A stretch of 48,597 bases of DNA from Clostridia bacterium (GCA_017623435.1 JAGAPD010000016.1:1-48597); one strand, 5' to 3'. Positions 8,236 through 16,103 are shown, numbered from the stretch's first letter. Notes: generated by a model not told the origin, from the sequence alone. Numbers and translations are program-made.

Positions 8236-8470
8236 GAGAGTAACGAACAACGGTTATTCGCAGGTAAAAACGGATGCCCCCGATATGCAAAACAGTAGCG
8301 TAATTCCTGCACCCAGCCAAGAAGTAATGGATAAAATCGTTACGCCCATTGAAAAGAAAACCACCAAAAAGACCACCAAAAAATCTACCGCAAAAAAGAC
8401 GGTAACGCAAAGCAAAAACGGCTTTGAACGCGTAGAAGTGGGTGAAAACTTACCCTATTATTTGCTTTAA
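8210..8470 (+). CDS. Small Lys/Thr-rich protein, candidate ParA partner (McdB-like)
   Basis: An 86-residue protein that I do not recognise by family. Its ATG lies inside the 3' end of the ParA gene (26-bp overlap), with AAAGGAG at 8193-8199, so its translation is probably coupled to that of the ATPase. It has a basic N-terminus (MSIGKSAIKR), a disordered middle with a KKTTKKTTKKSTAKKT low-complexity run (residues about 48-63), and a distinct C-terminus GFERVEVGENLPYYLL. Partners of ParA ATPases generally activate them with a basic, disordered N-terminal segment and bind cargo with the other end; this layout fits that pattern. It is the last gene before the operon terminator. Function is inferred. 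Confidence 0.7.
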   Translation: MSIGKSAIKRVTNNGYSQVKTDAPDMQNSSVIPAPSQEVMDKIVTPIEKKTTKKTTKKSTAKKTVTQSKNGFERVEVGENLPYYLL

Positions 8471-8488
8471 TAATTAACGAAAAAACGA

Positions 8489-8520
8489 AAGGTCCTACTC
8501 AAACGGGTAGGACTTTTTTT
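8489..8520 (+). terminator. Intrinsic terminator of the BMC operon
   Basis: The arms AAGGTCCTAC and GTAGGACTTT enclose a short loop and are followed by a run of seven T residues, 18 nt after the stop of the last BMC gene. It separates the microcompartment operon from the murE promoter. Confidence 0.9.
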
Positions 8521-8553
8521 ATATCAAAAAGTTATAAAAATAGGGCGCAATCA

Positions 8554-8592
8554 TATAATAGAACGTAACTTTTATATGGTAGGATTTTGGCG
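8554..8592 (+). promoter_or_regulatory. murE promoter region with two candidate -10 elements
   Basis: TATAAT at 8554-8559 is a plain -10 element with a poor -35. Downstream, TATGGTAGGAT (8576-8586 region) contains an extended -10 (TGG then TAGGAT at 8580-8585) that strongly resembles the TATGGTAAAAT elements immediately upstream of spoIIGA and der. If this second element is used, transcription would begin at about 8592-8593, at the TTG start codon. If the first is used, AGGA at 8581-8584 would serve as ribosome binding site 8 nt upstream of that TTG. Confidence 0.55.
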
Positions 8593-10014
8593 TTGAAGTT
8601 AGGTGAAATTTTTGAAAATTTAGACGAAAAAATTAAAAATGACGATATACGTGGTATCGCGTTTGACGTTAACGAAGTAAAAGACGGATATATGTTTTTT
8701 GCGCTTAGGGGCAAGAATTTTGACGGACACGACTTCGTTTTTGAGGCAAAAGAGCGAGGAGCAAGCACATGCGTGGTTGAAAGAAAAGTGGACTGCGATA
8801 TCAATCAAATTCAGGTAGAAAATACCCGAAAAGCATTGTCGCTTGCGTGTAAAAGATTTTACGGTAACGCAGTTGATAAACTGACCGTTTGCGCCGTCAC
8901 GGGCACTAACGGAAAGACCACGACGGCGTATATGCTTAACGAAATTTTGACTTATAACGGTCGCAAAACTTGCTTGATAGGCACTAACGGAGTGGTTGTA
9001 AACGGAAAGCGCGTTGATAGCAATCTAACAACGCCTGATCCGACTTTCCTTCATAAAATTTTTGCTATGGCGGTAGAAGAAGAGGTCACCCACGTCGTTA
9101 TGGAAGCTTCCGCGCACGCGCTTTATCTTCACAAGCTTTACGGTATAAATTTTAACGTAGGTGCGTTTACAAATTTTTCGCGTGATCATCTTGACTACTT
9201 TGGAAATATGGACGAATACGGTAAAGCGAAACTTACGCTTATTGATCAAAGCGAAAATTTCGTAGCAAACGGCGACGACGAATTTTGCAAAACGATATAC
9301 GATTCTATTAAATTTGGGTTTAACGAAAACGCTGATTTTAGGGCGTGCAATATTTCGCTTGCGCTTACGGGAAGTGTTTTTAGTATAACGCATAACGGGC
9401 ACAGATACCGCGCGTTTTGTCCACTCATAGGCAGGTTTAATATTTACAACTGCTTGTGCGCCGTGGCAATGGCGAAAACGCTGGGCGTAAGCGTTGAAAA
9501 TTCTCTTAACGCGATTTCCAAAATGTGCGAGGTGGACGGACGCGTTAACGTTATCCACGCAGGTAAAGGCGACGTAATAATTGATTTTGCGCATACACCC
9601 GACGGGCTAGAAAAAGTTTTGTCGTGTGCAAAAGAGCTGTGCAGGAATAAGCTAACCGTAGTTTTTGGGTGCGGAGGCAATCGAGATAAAGGGAAACGCT
9701 ACGAAATGGGAAAAATAAGCGCACGACTTTGCGATAAGGTAGTCGTGACGCTTGATAATCCGCGTGACGAAGAGCCTTACGAGATAATAGGCAGTATTTT
9801 GCGAGGAATAAAAGAGAGTGGTTACGTCAATTATTACGTTATCCCCGACAGGGCTAGCGCGATTGAAAATGCGATCACCACGATGGACGAGGGTGATATT
9901 ACAGTGATTGCAGGTAAGGGCGCGGAAAAATATCAAGAAGTTAAGGGCGTAAAGCGACCGTTTAGTGATTACGAGTGCGCGAGTGAGGTTATAAGGAGAC
10001 GAGATGATAATTAA
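8593..10014 (+). CDS. murE: UDP-MurNAc-L-Ala-D-Glu:meso-diaminopimelate ligase
   Basis: Cytoplasmic Mur ligase adding the third residue to the peptidoglycan stem peptide. The ATP loop is TGTNGKTTT (near residue 105), the central domain has HVVMEASAHALYLHK and NFSRDHLDYFG, and the C-terminal domain has the DNPR motif (VTLDNPRDEEPYEI), which marks diaminopimelate rather than lysine specificity. TTG at 8593 is preferred over TTG at 8587 because AGGA lies 8 nt upstream of it; no ATG is available nearby, and the protein then begins LKLGEIFENL with a formyl-Met start. It is about 473 residues, slightly short for the family because the N-terminal domain is compact. The stop overlaps the start of mraY by 11 bp. 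Confidence 0.94.
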   Translation: MKLGEIFENLDEKIKNDDIRGIAFDVNEVKDGYMFFALRGKNFDGHDFVFEAKERGASTCVVERKVDCDINQIQVENTRKALSLACKRFYGNAVDKLTVCAVTGTNGKTTTAYMLNEILTYNGRKTCLIGTNGVVVNGKRVDSNLTTPDPTFLHKIFAMAVEEEVTHVVMEASAHALYLHKLYGINFNVGAFTNFSRDHLDYFGNMDEYGKAKLTLIDQSENFVANGDDEFCKTIYDSIKFGFNENADFRACNISLALTGSVFSITHNGHRYRAFCPLIGRFNIYNCLCAVAMAKTLGVSVENSLNAISKMCEVDGRVNVIHAGKGDVIIDFAHTPDGLEKVLSCAKELCRNKLTVVFGCGGNRDKGKRYEMGKISARLCDKVVVTLDNPRDEEPYEIIGSILRGIKESGYVNYYVIPDRASAIENAITTMDEGDITVIAGKGAEKYQEVKGVKRPFSDYECASEVIRRRDDN

Positions 10015-11005
10015 ATATTTGCTGGTGCTTGCAATATCTTTTTGCGCGTGTTTAATTTTAATGCCCGTAGTAATCGCGTGTGCAAAAAAACTCAAACTGC
10101 GTCAGACCGTCCTTCACTACGTTGACGCTCACGCAGGTAAAAGCGGTACGCCCACTATGGGTGGGGTAGCGTTCGTGATAGTGACCTTCGTGGTTACGCT
10201 GATTTTTTCGGGCGAAAATAATTCTCTCGCGTTTATGCTTGCAATTTTAACGCTTGGCTTTGCGCTGATTGGATTTTTAGACGATTTTATCAAGGTGTTT
10301 TTCCACCGTAACGAAGGACTTTTGCCGTGGCAAAAAATAGTTTTCCAGTCGCTCACCGCGCTTATCGTGTCAGTTTTCGTGTATAATAACCCCGTCGTAG
10401 GGGACAAGTTATATCTTCCGTTTACTATGCGTGAGATCTCGCTTGGCGTGTTTGCCGTTCCCTTTTACGCGTTCATCTTTATAGCGTTTACTAACGCAGT
10501 AAACCTTACGGACGGGCTTGATGGACTTGCTGGCAAAACGGGAGTAGTGTACACCGCGTTTTTCGTAACTATACTTTTGATAGTGTGCTACGCTTTTGGC
10601 GTAGACGAAATTAGTGCAAACGAATATAAAAATATCTCCGTATTTTGTTTTGCGTTGATCGGATCTACTTGCGCGTTTTTGATTTTTAACAGTTACCCTG
10701 CAAAAATATTTATGGGGGATACTGGCTCGCTTGCGCTTGGCGGAGCGTTTGCTGGGCTTGCCGTTATGAGCAAGATGTCGCTAATTGCTCCCGTGATAGG
10801 AGTGGTGTACGTAATAAGCTGTTTGTCCGACGTTATTCAGGTGCTACATTATAAACGCACGAAAAAACGCGTATTTTTAATGGCGCCTTTTCATCATCAT
10901 CTTGAAAAGAAGGGTTGGCACGAAAATAAAATCGTATCTCTTTATACCGCTCTTACCTTTTTAGTAGGCGTGTTTACGCTTATAATCACGATTGCGTTGG
11001 TATAA
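10004..11005 (+). CDS. mraY: Phospho-N-acetylmuramoyl-pentapeptide-transferase (lipid I synthase)
   Basis: Integral membrane enzyme that transfers phospho-MurNAc-pentapeptide from UDP to undecaprenyl phosphate. The 333-residue protein has about ten membrane segments. Diagnostic motifs are GTPTMGG (near residue 46), FLDDFIK (near 89), NLTDGLDGLAG (near 167), FNSYPAKIFMGDTGSLALGG (near 228) and the MAPFHHHLEKKGW loop close to the C-terminus. ATAAGGAGACGAG precedes the ATG, which overlaps murE. No murF lies between murE and mraY, unlike the common dcw order. Confidence 0.96.
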   Translation: MIIKYLLVLAISFCACLILMPVVIACAKKLKLRQTVLHYVDAHAGKSGTPTMGGVAFVIVTFVVTLIFSGENNSLAFMLAILTLGFALIGFLDDFIKVFFHRNEGLLPWQKIVFQSLTALIVSVFVYNNPVVGDKLYLPFTMREISLGVFAVPFYAFIFIAFTNAVNLTDGLDGLAGKTGVVYTAFFVTILLIVCYAFGVDEISANEYKNISVFCFALIGSTCAFLIFNSYPAKIFMGDTGSLALGGAFAGLAVMSKMSLIAPVIGVVYVISCLSDVIQVLHYKRTKKRVFLMAPFHHHLEKKGWHENKIVSLYTALTFLVGVFTLIITIALV

Positions 11006-11048
11006 GATAAACGTTACGCTCATATTTTATAAAAACGGAGGATAGATA

Positions 11049-12323
11049 ATGAGTAGTGGCGTTATAAAGAAAGCGTTAATTTTCGGTAAAGGTGAAAGCG
11101 GACAGGGAGCGTATATATTGTTAAAACGACAGGGTACGTATGTATCCGTTTGTGATGAAACCGACTATAAATATAAGGTTACTCACGACCTTGATCTAAT
11201 AGTAGTTAGCCCGGGAATCAGTATTTATCACCCTGTTTTTTCACTTGCTAAAAGTTTAAATATCCCAGTTATAGGTGAAATAGAATTAGGCGCAAAATAT
11301 TGCGAAAAGCCCGTAATTGCAGTTACGGGCACTAACGGAAAAACTACGGTAACGCGTATGATAAACGCGATGCTTAGCAATAAAAACAGTTGCGCGTGCG
11401 GTAATATCGGCGTTTCATTTTGCCGTAGCATAACTAAAAATTACGACGTATTCGTGGTGGAAGCTTCCAGCTTTCAGCTTGAAACTGCACCCTCGTTTCA
11501 TCCTCATATCGCAGTAATTACTAATATCGCGGTAGACCATATCGACAGGCATAAAAGTATGGAAAACTATGCGAATATTAAATTAAGCATCGCAAAAAAT
11601 CAAACGAAAAACGACTGCCTTATAATGAGCTTTGACGATATACCCATGCGCTACTTAAAAGGCTTTTGCCCCGATTCAAACGTATACTTTTTCTCAACCG
11701 AACGCGCAGTAAAGGGCGCGTACGCGTATAAAGACTACATATACTTTTGCGATGAAAAAATTTGCAAAACGGACAGGATGAGAGCGCAAGGGAAACACAA
11801 CCTTTCCAACGCGCTTGCCTCCGTTTGCGTGGCAAAGCTGACGGGTGTAAGCAACGCGAATATCGTTTCTGCGTTATCTTCCTTTGTTCCCGACGCGCAC
11901 CGACTTGAGTACGTTGATAGCGTAAACGGCGTTAGTTTTTATAACGACTCAAAGGGCACTAATATTTCCGCTACGCTAAAGGCAATGCAAACAATGTGTC
12001 AGCCTTACGCGCTCATTTTGGGCGGTAGCGACAAGGGATACGGCTTTGGCGATTTGTTTGATAAAGAAAATAATCTACCCCAAAGCGTTTTCGCTATCGG
12101 CGTGACCGCAAAAAAAATTATGCACGACGCCCTTTCTAACGGATACGAAAGCGTGGAAATTTGTGAAAACCTCAAAGACGCTACGGTCAAAGCGTATAAT
12201 AGCGGAGCAAAAAGCGTGCTTTTATCGCCTGCGACCGCGAGCTTTGACGCGTTTTCTTCCTATAAAGCGCGCGGCGAGGCGTTTTGCGAGTACGTAAAGG
12301 AGATAAAAAGCCTTGAAAATTAA
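11049..12323 (+). CDS. murD: UDP-N-acetylmuramoylalanine:D-glutamate ligase
   Basis: Cytoplasmic Mur ligase adding D-glutamate to UDP-MurNAc-L-Ala. It is 424 residues with the ATP loop VTGTNGKTTVTRMI (near residue 94), EASSFQLE (near 139), NIAVDHIDRH (near 160), YNDSKGTN and the C-terminal SPATASFDAFSSYKARGEAF. The N-terminal Rossmann domain is compact compared with most MurD proteins, which explains the short length. CGGAGG precedes the ATG. The 3' end overlaps the ftsW start by 11 bp. Confidence 0.95.
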   Translation: MSSGVIKKALIFGKGESGQGAYILLKRQGTYVSVCDETDYKYKVTHDLDLIVVSPGISIYHPVFSLAKSLNIPVIGEIELGAKYCEKPVIAVTGTNGKTTVTRMINAMLSNKNSCACGNIGVSFCRSITKNYDVFVVEASSFQLETAPSFHPHIAVITNIAVDHIDRHKSMENYANIKLSIAKNQTKNDCLIMSFDDIPMRYLKGFCPDSNVYFFSTERAVKGAYAYKDYIYFCDEKICKTDRMRAQGKHNLSNALASVCVAKLTGVSNANIVSALSSFVPDAHRLEYVDSVNGVSFYNDSKGTNISATLKAMQTMCQPYALILGGSDKGYGFGDLFDKENNLPQSVFAIGVTAKKIMHDALSNGYESVEICENLKDATVKAYNSGAKSVLLSPATASFDAFSSYKARGEAFCEYVKEIKSLEN

Positions 12324-13446
12324 ACCTCAAAACGCGTACGGAAAAATGGATTTAGTTCTGCTTTTTGCCGTGCTTGCGCTCGTTTCGTTCGGAGTAGTAA
12401 TGGTGTATTCCGCCAGTAGCTACAATGCAAAGGTAAACTACGGCAACGAGTTTTACTACGCTATAAAGCAAATTATCGGCGTGGCGTTAGGACTGGGCGT
12501 AATGTTTATTTGCGCGTTTACCGACTATCATTTTTTGCAAAAATTGCGCTATCCCGTGCTGATTTTGTCCTTCGTATTGCTCGTTTTAGTGTTCGTGCCC
12601 GGCGTAGGCGTGGAAAATTACGGCGCAAAAAGATGGATTAACTTGCCCTTTTTTACTATCCAAGCAAGTGAAATTGCAAAGTTCGGATTTATCGTGTTTA
12701 CCGCCTCGTATATGGCGAAAAACCATAAGAAAATGAGCAGTTTTAAGCATATTTTGCCCGTTTTGTTAGTCGGCGGAGCAATTTGTCTGCTTATAATTTT
12801 AGAGCCTAATATGTCGATAACGATGTGTATGATAATGCTCGTTTTCGTGATGCTATTTATCGGCGGAGCAAGGATAAAGCACTTCCTTTTCCTTGCCGTG
12901 CCCGTAATAGCGCTCGTGCCCGTTTTAATTATTTTAGAGCCTTACCGCATGCAACGCCTCGTCGCATTTCTCAATCCGTGGGAGTCGCCGTTAGAGGAGG
13001 GGTATCAACTCATTCAATCCTTTTACGCGCTAGGAAGCGGAGGGCTGTTTGGCGTAGGACTTTTTAAATCTCGCCAAAAATATTTGTTTTTGCCCTTCGC
13101 GGAAAGCGATTTCATTTTCAGCGTGATAGGGGAAGAGCTTGGTTTTTTGGGATGCGTAGCCGTGATAGCGGTGTATCTCGTACTCATTTGGCGCGCCGTC
13201 CGTATAGCAAAAAATAGCACCGACAGATTCGGGTGCTATCTTTCGAGCGGAATTATCGCAATTATTGCTATTCAAGTTTTGATAAATATAGCCGTAGTTA
13301 GCGGATCAATACCGCCAACGGGCCTGCCACTTCCCTTTATTAGCGCAGGTACGAGCTCGTTAGTCGTTTTCTGCGCAGGCGTCGGCGTTCTTTTTAGCGT
13401 TGAACGATTTAGCCATAAAGGAATTAAACGTCTCGTTGGAAAATAA
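12313..13446 (+). CDS. ftsW: SEDS-family peptidoglycan glycosyltransferase FtsW
   Basis: A 377-residue membrane protein with about ten transmembrane helices that polymerises lipid II at the septum together with a class B penicillin-binding protein. Family motifs seen are MVYSASS (near residue 30), GAKRWINL (near 104), QASEIAKFGFIVFTA with the conserved Glu-Lys pair, and near the C-terminus SGSIPPTGLPLPFISAGTSS. The TTG start at 12313 is supported by AAAGGAG at 12297-12303, 9 nt upstream. FtsW is preferred over RodA because of the murD-ftsW order. The last 87 bp overlap the 3' end of thiT on the opposite strand. Confidence 0.92.
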   Translation: MKIKPQNAYGKMDLVLLFAVLALVSFGVVMVYSASSYNAKVNYGNEFYYAIKQIIGVALGLGVMFICAFTDYHFLQKLRYPVLILSFVLLVLVFVPGVGVENYGAKRWINLPFFTIQASEIAKFGFIVFTASYMAKNHKKMSSFKHILPVLLVGGAICLLIILEPNMSITMCMIMLVFVMLFIGGARIKHFLFLAVPVIALVPVLIILEPYRMQRLVAFLNPWESPLEEGYQLIQSFYALGSGGLFGVGLFKSRQKYLFLPFAESDFIFSVIGEELGFLGCVAVIAVYLVLIWRAVRIAKNSTDRFGCYLSSGIIAIIAIQVLINIAVVSGSIPPTGLPLPFISAGTSSLVVFCAGVGVLFSVERFSHKGIKRLVGK

Positions 13447-14082
13447 AGCGCTACCAGCGCCGATTGCAATGCTCGCGTCGAGAACTGCAAAGAGGTTGTA
13501 AACCATACTGTACGGCCACGCGCCCCAGCCTTCCCAAGCGTATTCGGCAAAGAAGATTGCGCCAGAGAGCACGTGCGAAGTGTAGCGCACCACGATATAC
13601 AAAATTGCGCCTACGAAAAATCCCCAATGCGCCGAAAAGGTCTTTTTGCCTTCGCTCAAAAGTGCAGAGTGTTTTTTCTTGCTAAAGGGTACGACTGCAA
13701 CTAAAATAAGTGAAAGATAGGGGATAAAGTAATCGAGGATTACTTGAAAGGGCGTGAGAATGTACGGGCTTTGCATAAATTGAAGTAACGAATACGCTAC
13801 GCAAATAATTACGCTTTTACCTATTCCGCTGTAATGACAGTACAGCATTATCGGAAGGACTGCTGCCGGCGTAATCGTACCGCCCTGAGGGAACTCGTAT
13901 CCAAAGAAGGACAGGGCGAACGAAGTAGCTAAGCACACCGCGCCCATAGTAAGCTCCTTAGTCGTGGAAACGCGAGAGCCGAATTTTTTCTTTTGAATAA
14001 GGCTCGCGACGAAAATCGCAACGACTGCAACCGTGACGATGACTACTGATAGCCAAACGCCGTTTTCTTCTAACCAAACCAT
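13360..14082 (-). CDS. thiT: ECF transporter S component for thiamine (ThiT-like)
   Basis: A 240-residue membrane protein with six or seven hydrophobic segments that captures thiamine and works with a shared EcfA/EcfA'/T energising module encoded elsewhere. ThiT-type motifs are FGYEFPQGGTITPAAVLPI (near residue 62), RYTSHVLSGAIFFAEYAWEG (near 165) and PYSMVYN. The assignment is strengthened by a TPP riboswitch in its leader. The ATG is preceded by GGAAAGGAG. The last 29 codons (ending NADACAEND) overlap the ftsW coding sequence tail to tail, and this C-terminal extension is hydrophilic. Confidence 0.9.
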   Translation of the reverse strand: MVWLEENGVWLSVVIVTVAVVAIFVASLIQKKKFGSRVSTTKELTMGAVCLATSFALSFFGYEFPQGGTITPAAVLPIMLYCHYSGIGKSVIICVAYSLLQFMQSPYILTPFQVILDYFIPYLSLILVAVVPFSKKKHSALLSEGKKTFSAHWGFFVGAILYIVVRYTSHVLSGAIFFAEYAWEGWGAWPYSMVYNLFAVLDASIAIGAGSALFSNETFNSFMAKSFNAKKNADACAEND

Positions 14083-14104
14083 AAAAACTCCTTTCCTGCC
14101 GCAT

Positions 14105-14136
14105 AAAAAAACCGCTCCGCATATAGCGAACCGGTT
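14105..14136 (-). terminator. Terminator of the thiT riboswitch expression platform
   Basis: Read on the minus strand, AACCGGTTCGC and GCGGAGCGGTT form a stem followed by seven T residues, between the TPP aptamer and the thiT ribosome binding site. Ligand-bound aptamer would favour this terminator, stopping transcription when thiamine diphosphate is plentiful. Confidence 0.85.
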
Positions 14137-14165
14137 ATACTGAATGCATAGATAGATTTACAAAC

Positions 14166-14256
14166 AGCTTCCCTACGCGAGTACTAACTCACAGGTTCAA
14201 AGGGACTGTCCTCTTAGACATCTCAGCGCCGTTTCGGCGCGCCCCTAGCGGTATTG
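14166..14256 (-). promoter_or_regulatory. TPP (THI-element) riboswitch
   Basis: On the minus strand the leader shows the conserved THI-box parts in order: CTAGGGGCGCGCC, a GC-rich P3 hairpin (GGCGC around a CGAAAC turn), the pyrimidine-sensing CTGAGATG, CCCTTTGAACCTG and GTAGGGAAGC. The P3a extension is short. It is followed by an intrinsic terminator and thiT, so it is a transcriptional off-switch. Boundaries are approximate to a few bases. Confidence 0.95.
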
Positions 14257-14261
14257 TAATC

Positions 14262-14290
14262 ATTATATCGCTATTTTTTTGCGTAGTCAA
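14262..14290 (-). promoter_or_regulatory. Sigma-A promoter for the thiT riboswitch transcript
   Basis: Minus strand: -35 TTGACT (14285-14290), 17-bp spacer, -10 TATAAT (14262-14267). Predicted start of transcription near 14255, just at the 5' edge of the aptamer. Confidence 0.85.
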
Positions 14291-14308
14291 GCATTTGCGC
14301 TTAAAAAG

Positions 14309-14337
14309 TTGCAATTTATGAAACTTTGTAGTATAAT
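14309..14337 (+). promoter_or_regulatory. Sigma-A promoter for the membrane-protein gene at 14345
   Basis: -35 TTGCAA (14309-14314), 17-bp spacer, -10 TATAAT (14332-14337). The ATG of the gene at 14345 is only 8 nt after the -10, so the mRNA is predicted to be leaderless or nearly so. It is divergent from the thiT promoter 19 bp away. Confidence 0.8.
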
Positions 14338-14344
14338 CAAAATA

Positions 14345-15175
14345 ATGAAATACGCGAAGATGACATTAGAATACTTGTATAAAAACTTTTTGCGAATGTT
14401 TTGCGTTGCAATCGTGCCTGCTATCGTAATAGTTTTCTTTTTGCAACCCAAAGGATTTGGTATCCTTTTTACGGTAGAGGATCTTGCGGGGGTAGAAACC
14501 TTCCTCGACATTTTCTTTTTGGCGTTTAATAAGAATTTATTTACGCAGTATCCGTATATGATAGTAGTGGGATTAGGGCTTTTGCTTACTTGCGTTTGCT
14601 ACACTATGGGAATGCTTGAACGCCATTTCAAGACTGGCAAGCTTTCACTTCGTAATCCTTTTTCAATGATGAATAACGCGTTCATTCCTGCGCTTATAGT
14701 ATTGTCTTTACTGTTTGCCGTGTATATGATATTCAAATTTCTTATCGTATGCGTTTTGTCGCTACACGCGTTGATTTTCAATAGTTTAGGAATGCCGTAT
14801 TTGGCGATGTCCATAATCGTTGGCGCGCTTGGTATCGTAGGATTTGGCTTTACGCTAAAAATTTGCCGTCCCATTATGCTGTCTTCTGCGACGATGCTTA
14901 TCTACGGCTATACTTTTAAGGACGCAATGGGCGTTACCGTAAAAATGGGAGACAAGCAGTCGGTAAAAGAAATTGATTTGGCTTTGCTTTTGCCGTTTGC
15001 AATTTATATGCTTATAAGAGTTTTGGGCGTTGCGGTAGGTATTAACGAAATCGTTGCTGAAATTATTTTGTCAGTCGTGACCGTGTTTTTACTTCAATAC
15101 GCAACCACGCTTATTTTCGTAGCTTTCTTCGACCTTACCGGCATTGAGCGTAGAGATTTGAAGAAATATTACTAA
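14345..15175 (+). CDS. Polytopic membrane protein of unknown function
   Basis: A 276-residue protein with about six transmembrane segments (for example near residues 15-32, 75-95, 115-145, 160-180 and 220-265) and no recognised catalytic motif. I do not recognise the family. ATG at 14345 (MKYAKMTLEYLYK) is chosen because a consensus promoter ends at 14337; there is no ribosome binding site before it, which suggests leaderless translation. An alternative ATG lies at 14360. An upstream in-frame ATG at 14279 would precede the promoter. The next gene follows 10 bp downstream with its own strong ribosome binding site, so the two products are probably made together and may form a complex. Confidence 0.75.
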   Translation: MKYAKMTLEYLYKNFLRMFCVAIVPAIVIVFFLQPKGFGILFTVEDLAGVETFLDIFFLAFNKNLFTQYPYMIVVGLGLLLTCVCYTMGMLERHFKTGKLSLRNPFSMMNNAFIPALIVLSLLFAVYMIFKFLIVCVLSLHALIFNSLGMPYLAMSIIVGALGIVGFGFTLKICRPIMLSSATMLIYGYTFKDAMGVTVKMGDKQSVKEIDLALLLPFAIYMLIRVLGVAVGINEIVAEIILSVVTVFLLQYATTLIFVAFFDLTGIERRDLKKYY

Positions 15176-15185
15176 GGAGATTTTT

Positions 15186-16088
15186 ATGTCGTTTAAGAAC
15201 GCATTTAAATTATTAATGTCAAAATTCAGGTACGTGTGGTCGATACTGCTGTACGTAACGATAATGGTGGTCATTTTGGTTAGCTTAGGACTAACCTTTA
15301 TTACGCCCGTCTATAAAATGCTCGTAGCGGAGGGAGTAGTGGACGAGTTTACTACGACCGTAAACGCGTTATTTATGGGCGAAACGCTTCAGAACGCATT
15401 TGCTCGTTTGGGGGCGCTACTTGAACACGTAAGGATATTGCTTACCACGAACGTCGGTGCGTTTTGGAATTCTGCGCTTTTCGTAGTGCTCGTCGTAGTT
15501 ATCGCGTATAGATTTTTACTTGGACTTTGCGAGCTTCCTGTTACGAGCGTGATATCAGGATTTATGAACGACAACTCGAGGTTAAGCCTTACTGGTCAGT
15601 ATCTTTCCTTAATCGGAAAATCCTCGCAATTTTCCCTTGCAAAAATGCTAATTATGGTATTTTACGACGCGTTGACTACGACCGTTACTTACTTCGTGAC
15701 GATGCTCGTGTCCTCGTTCTCAATCATTTTTGCGCCAGTTACGGCAATGACCTTCTTTATATTCTTTACTTCTTTTAGATACGGATTAACAAGCGCGTGG
15801 GCACCCTATATCGTAGTAGAAAAGGGTAAAATTTTCGCTTCGTTTAGAAATTCCGTGAAATTCTTTTTTACAAACTTCACGTCGATTTTCTCGGGCTATT
15901 TAGTAATTTGGCTTATGATAATCGTAGTTAACGTGTTCGTAGCGATATTTACCTTTTTAGCTGGATTAATTATCACCATTCCCGTTTCTATGTATCTTGT
16001 GTCGCTATACAGTATGACCGTTTTCTATTCCAAAAAGGGAAAAAGTTATTATATCGACAAAGAAATTTACGTTGCAAGTAAATATTAA
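15186..16088 (+). CDS. Polytopic membrane protein of unknown function
   Basis: A 300-residue protein with about six transmembrane segments and a short basic C-terminal tail (KKGKSYYIDKEIYVASKY). TAAGGAG lies 8 nt upstream of the ATG. The central part, with repeated aromatic and small residues and FFIFFTSFRYGLTSAWAPYIVVEKG, loosely resembles the broad family of six-helix membrane proteins with regular amphipathic linkers, but no specific family can be named. It is the last gene of the two-gene unit and is followed by a bidirectional terminator. Confidence 0.75.
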   Translation: MSFKNAFKLLMSKFRYVWSILLYVTIMVVILVSLGLTFITPVYKMLVAEGVVDEFTTTVNALFMGETLQNAFARLGALLEHVRILLTTNVGAFWNSALFVVLVVVIAYRFLLGLCELPVTSVISGFMNDNSRLSLTGQYLSLIGKSSQFSLAKMLIMVFYDALTTTVTYFVTMLVSSFSIIFAPVTAMTFFIFFTSFRYGLTSAWAPYIVVEKGKIFASFRNSVKFFFTNFTSIFSGYLVIWLMIIVVNVFVAIFTFLAGLIITIPVSMYLVSLYSMTVFYSKKGKSYYIDKEIYVASKY

Positions 16089-16103
16089 AAGTGCAAACGA
16101 AAT

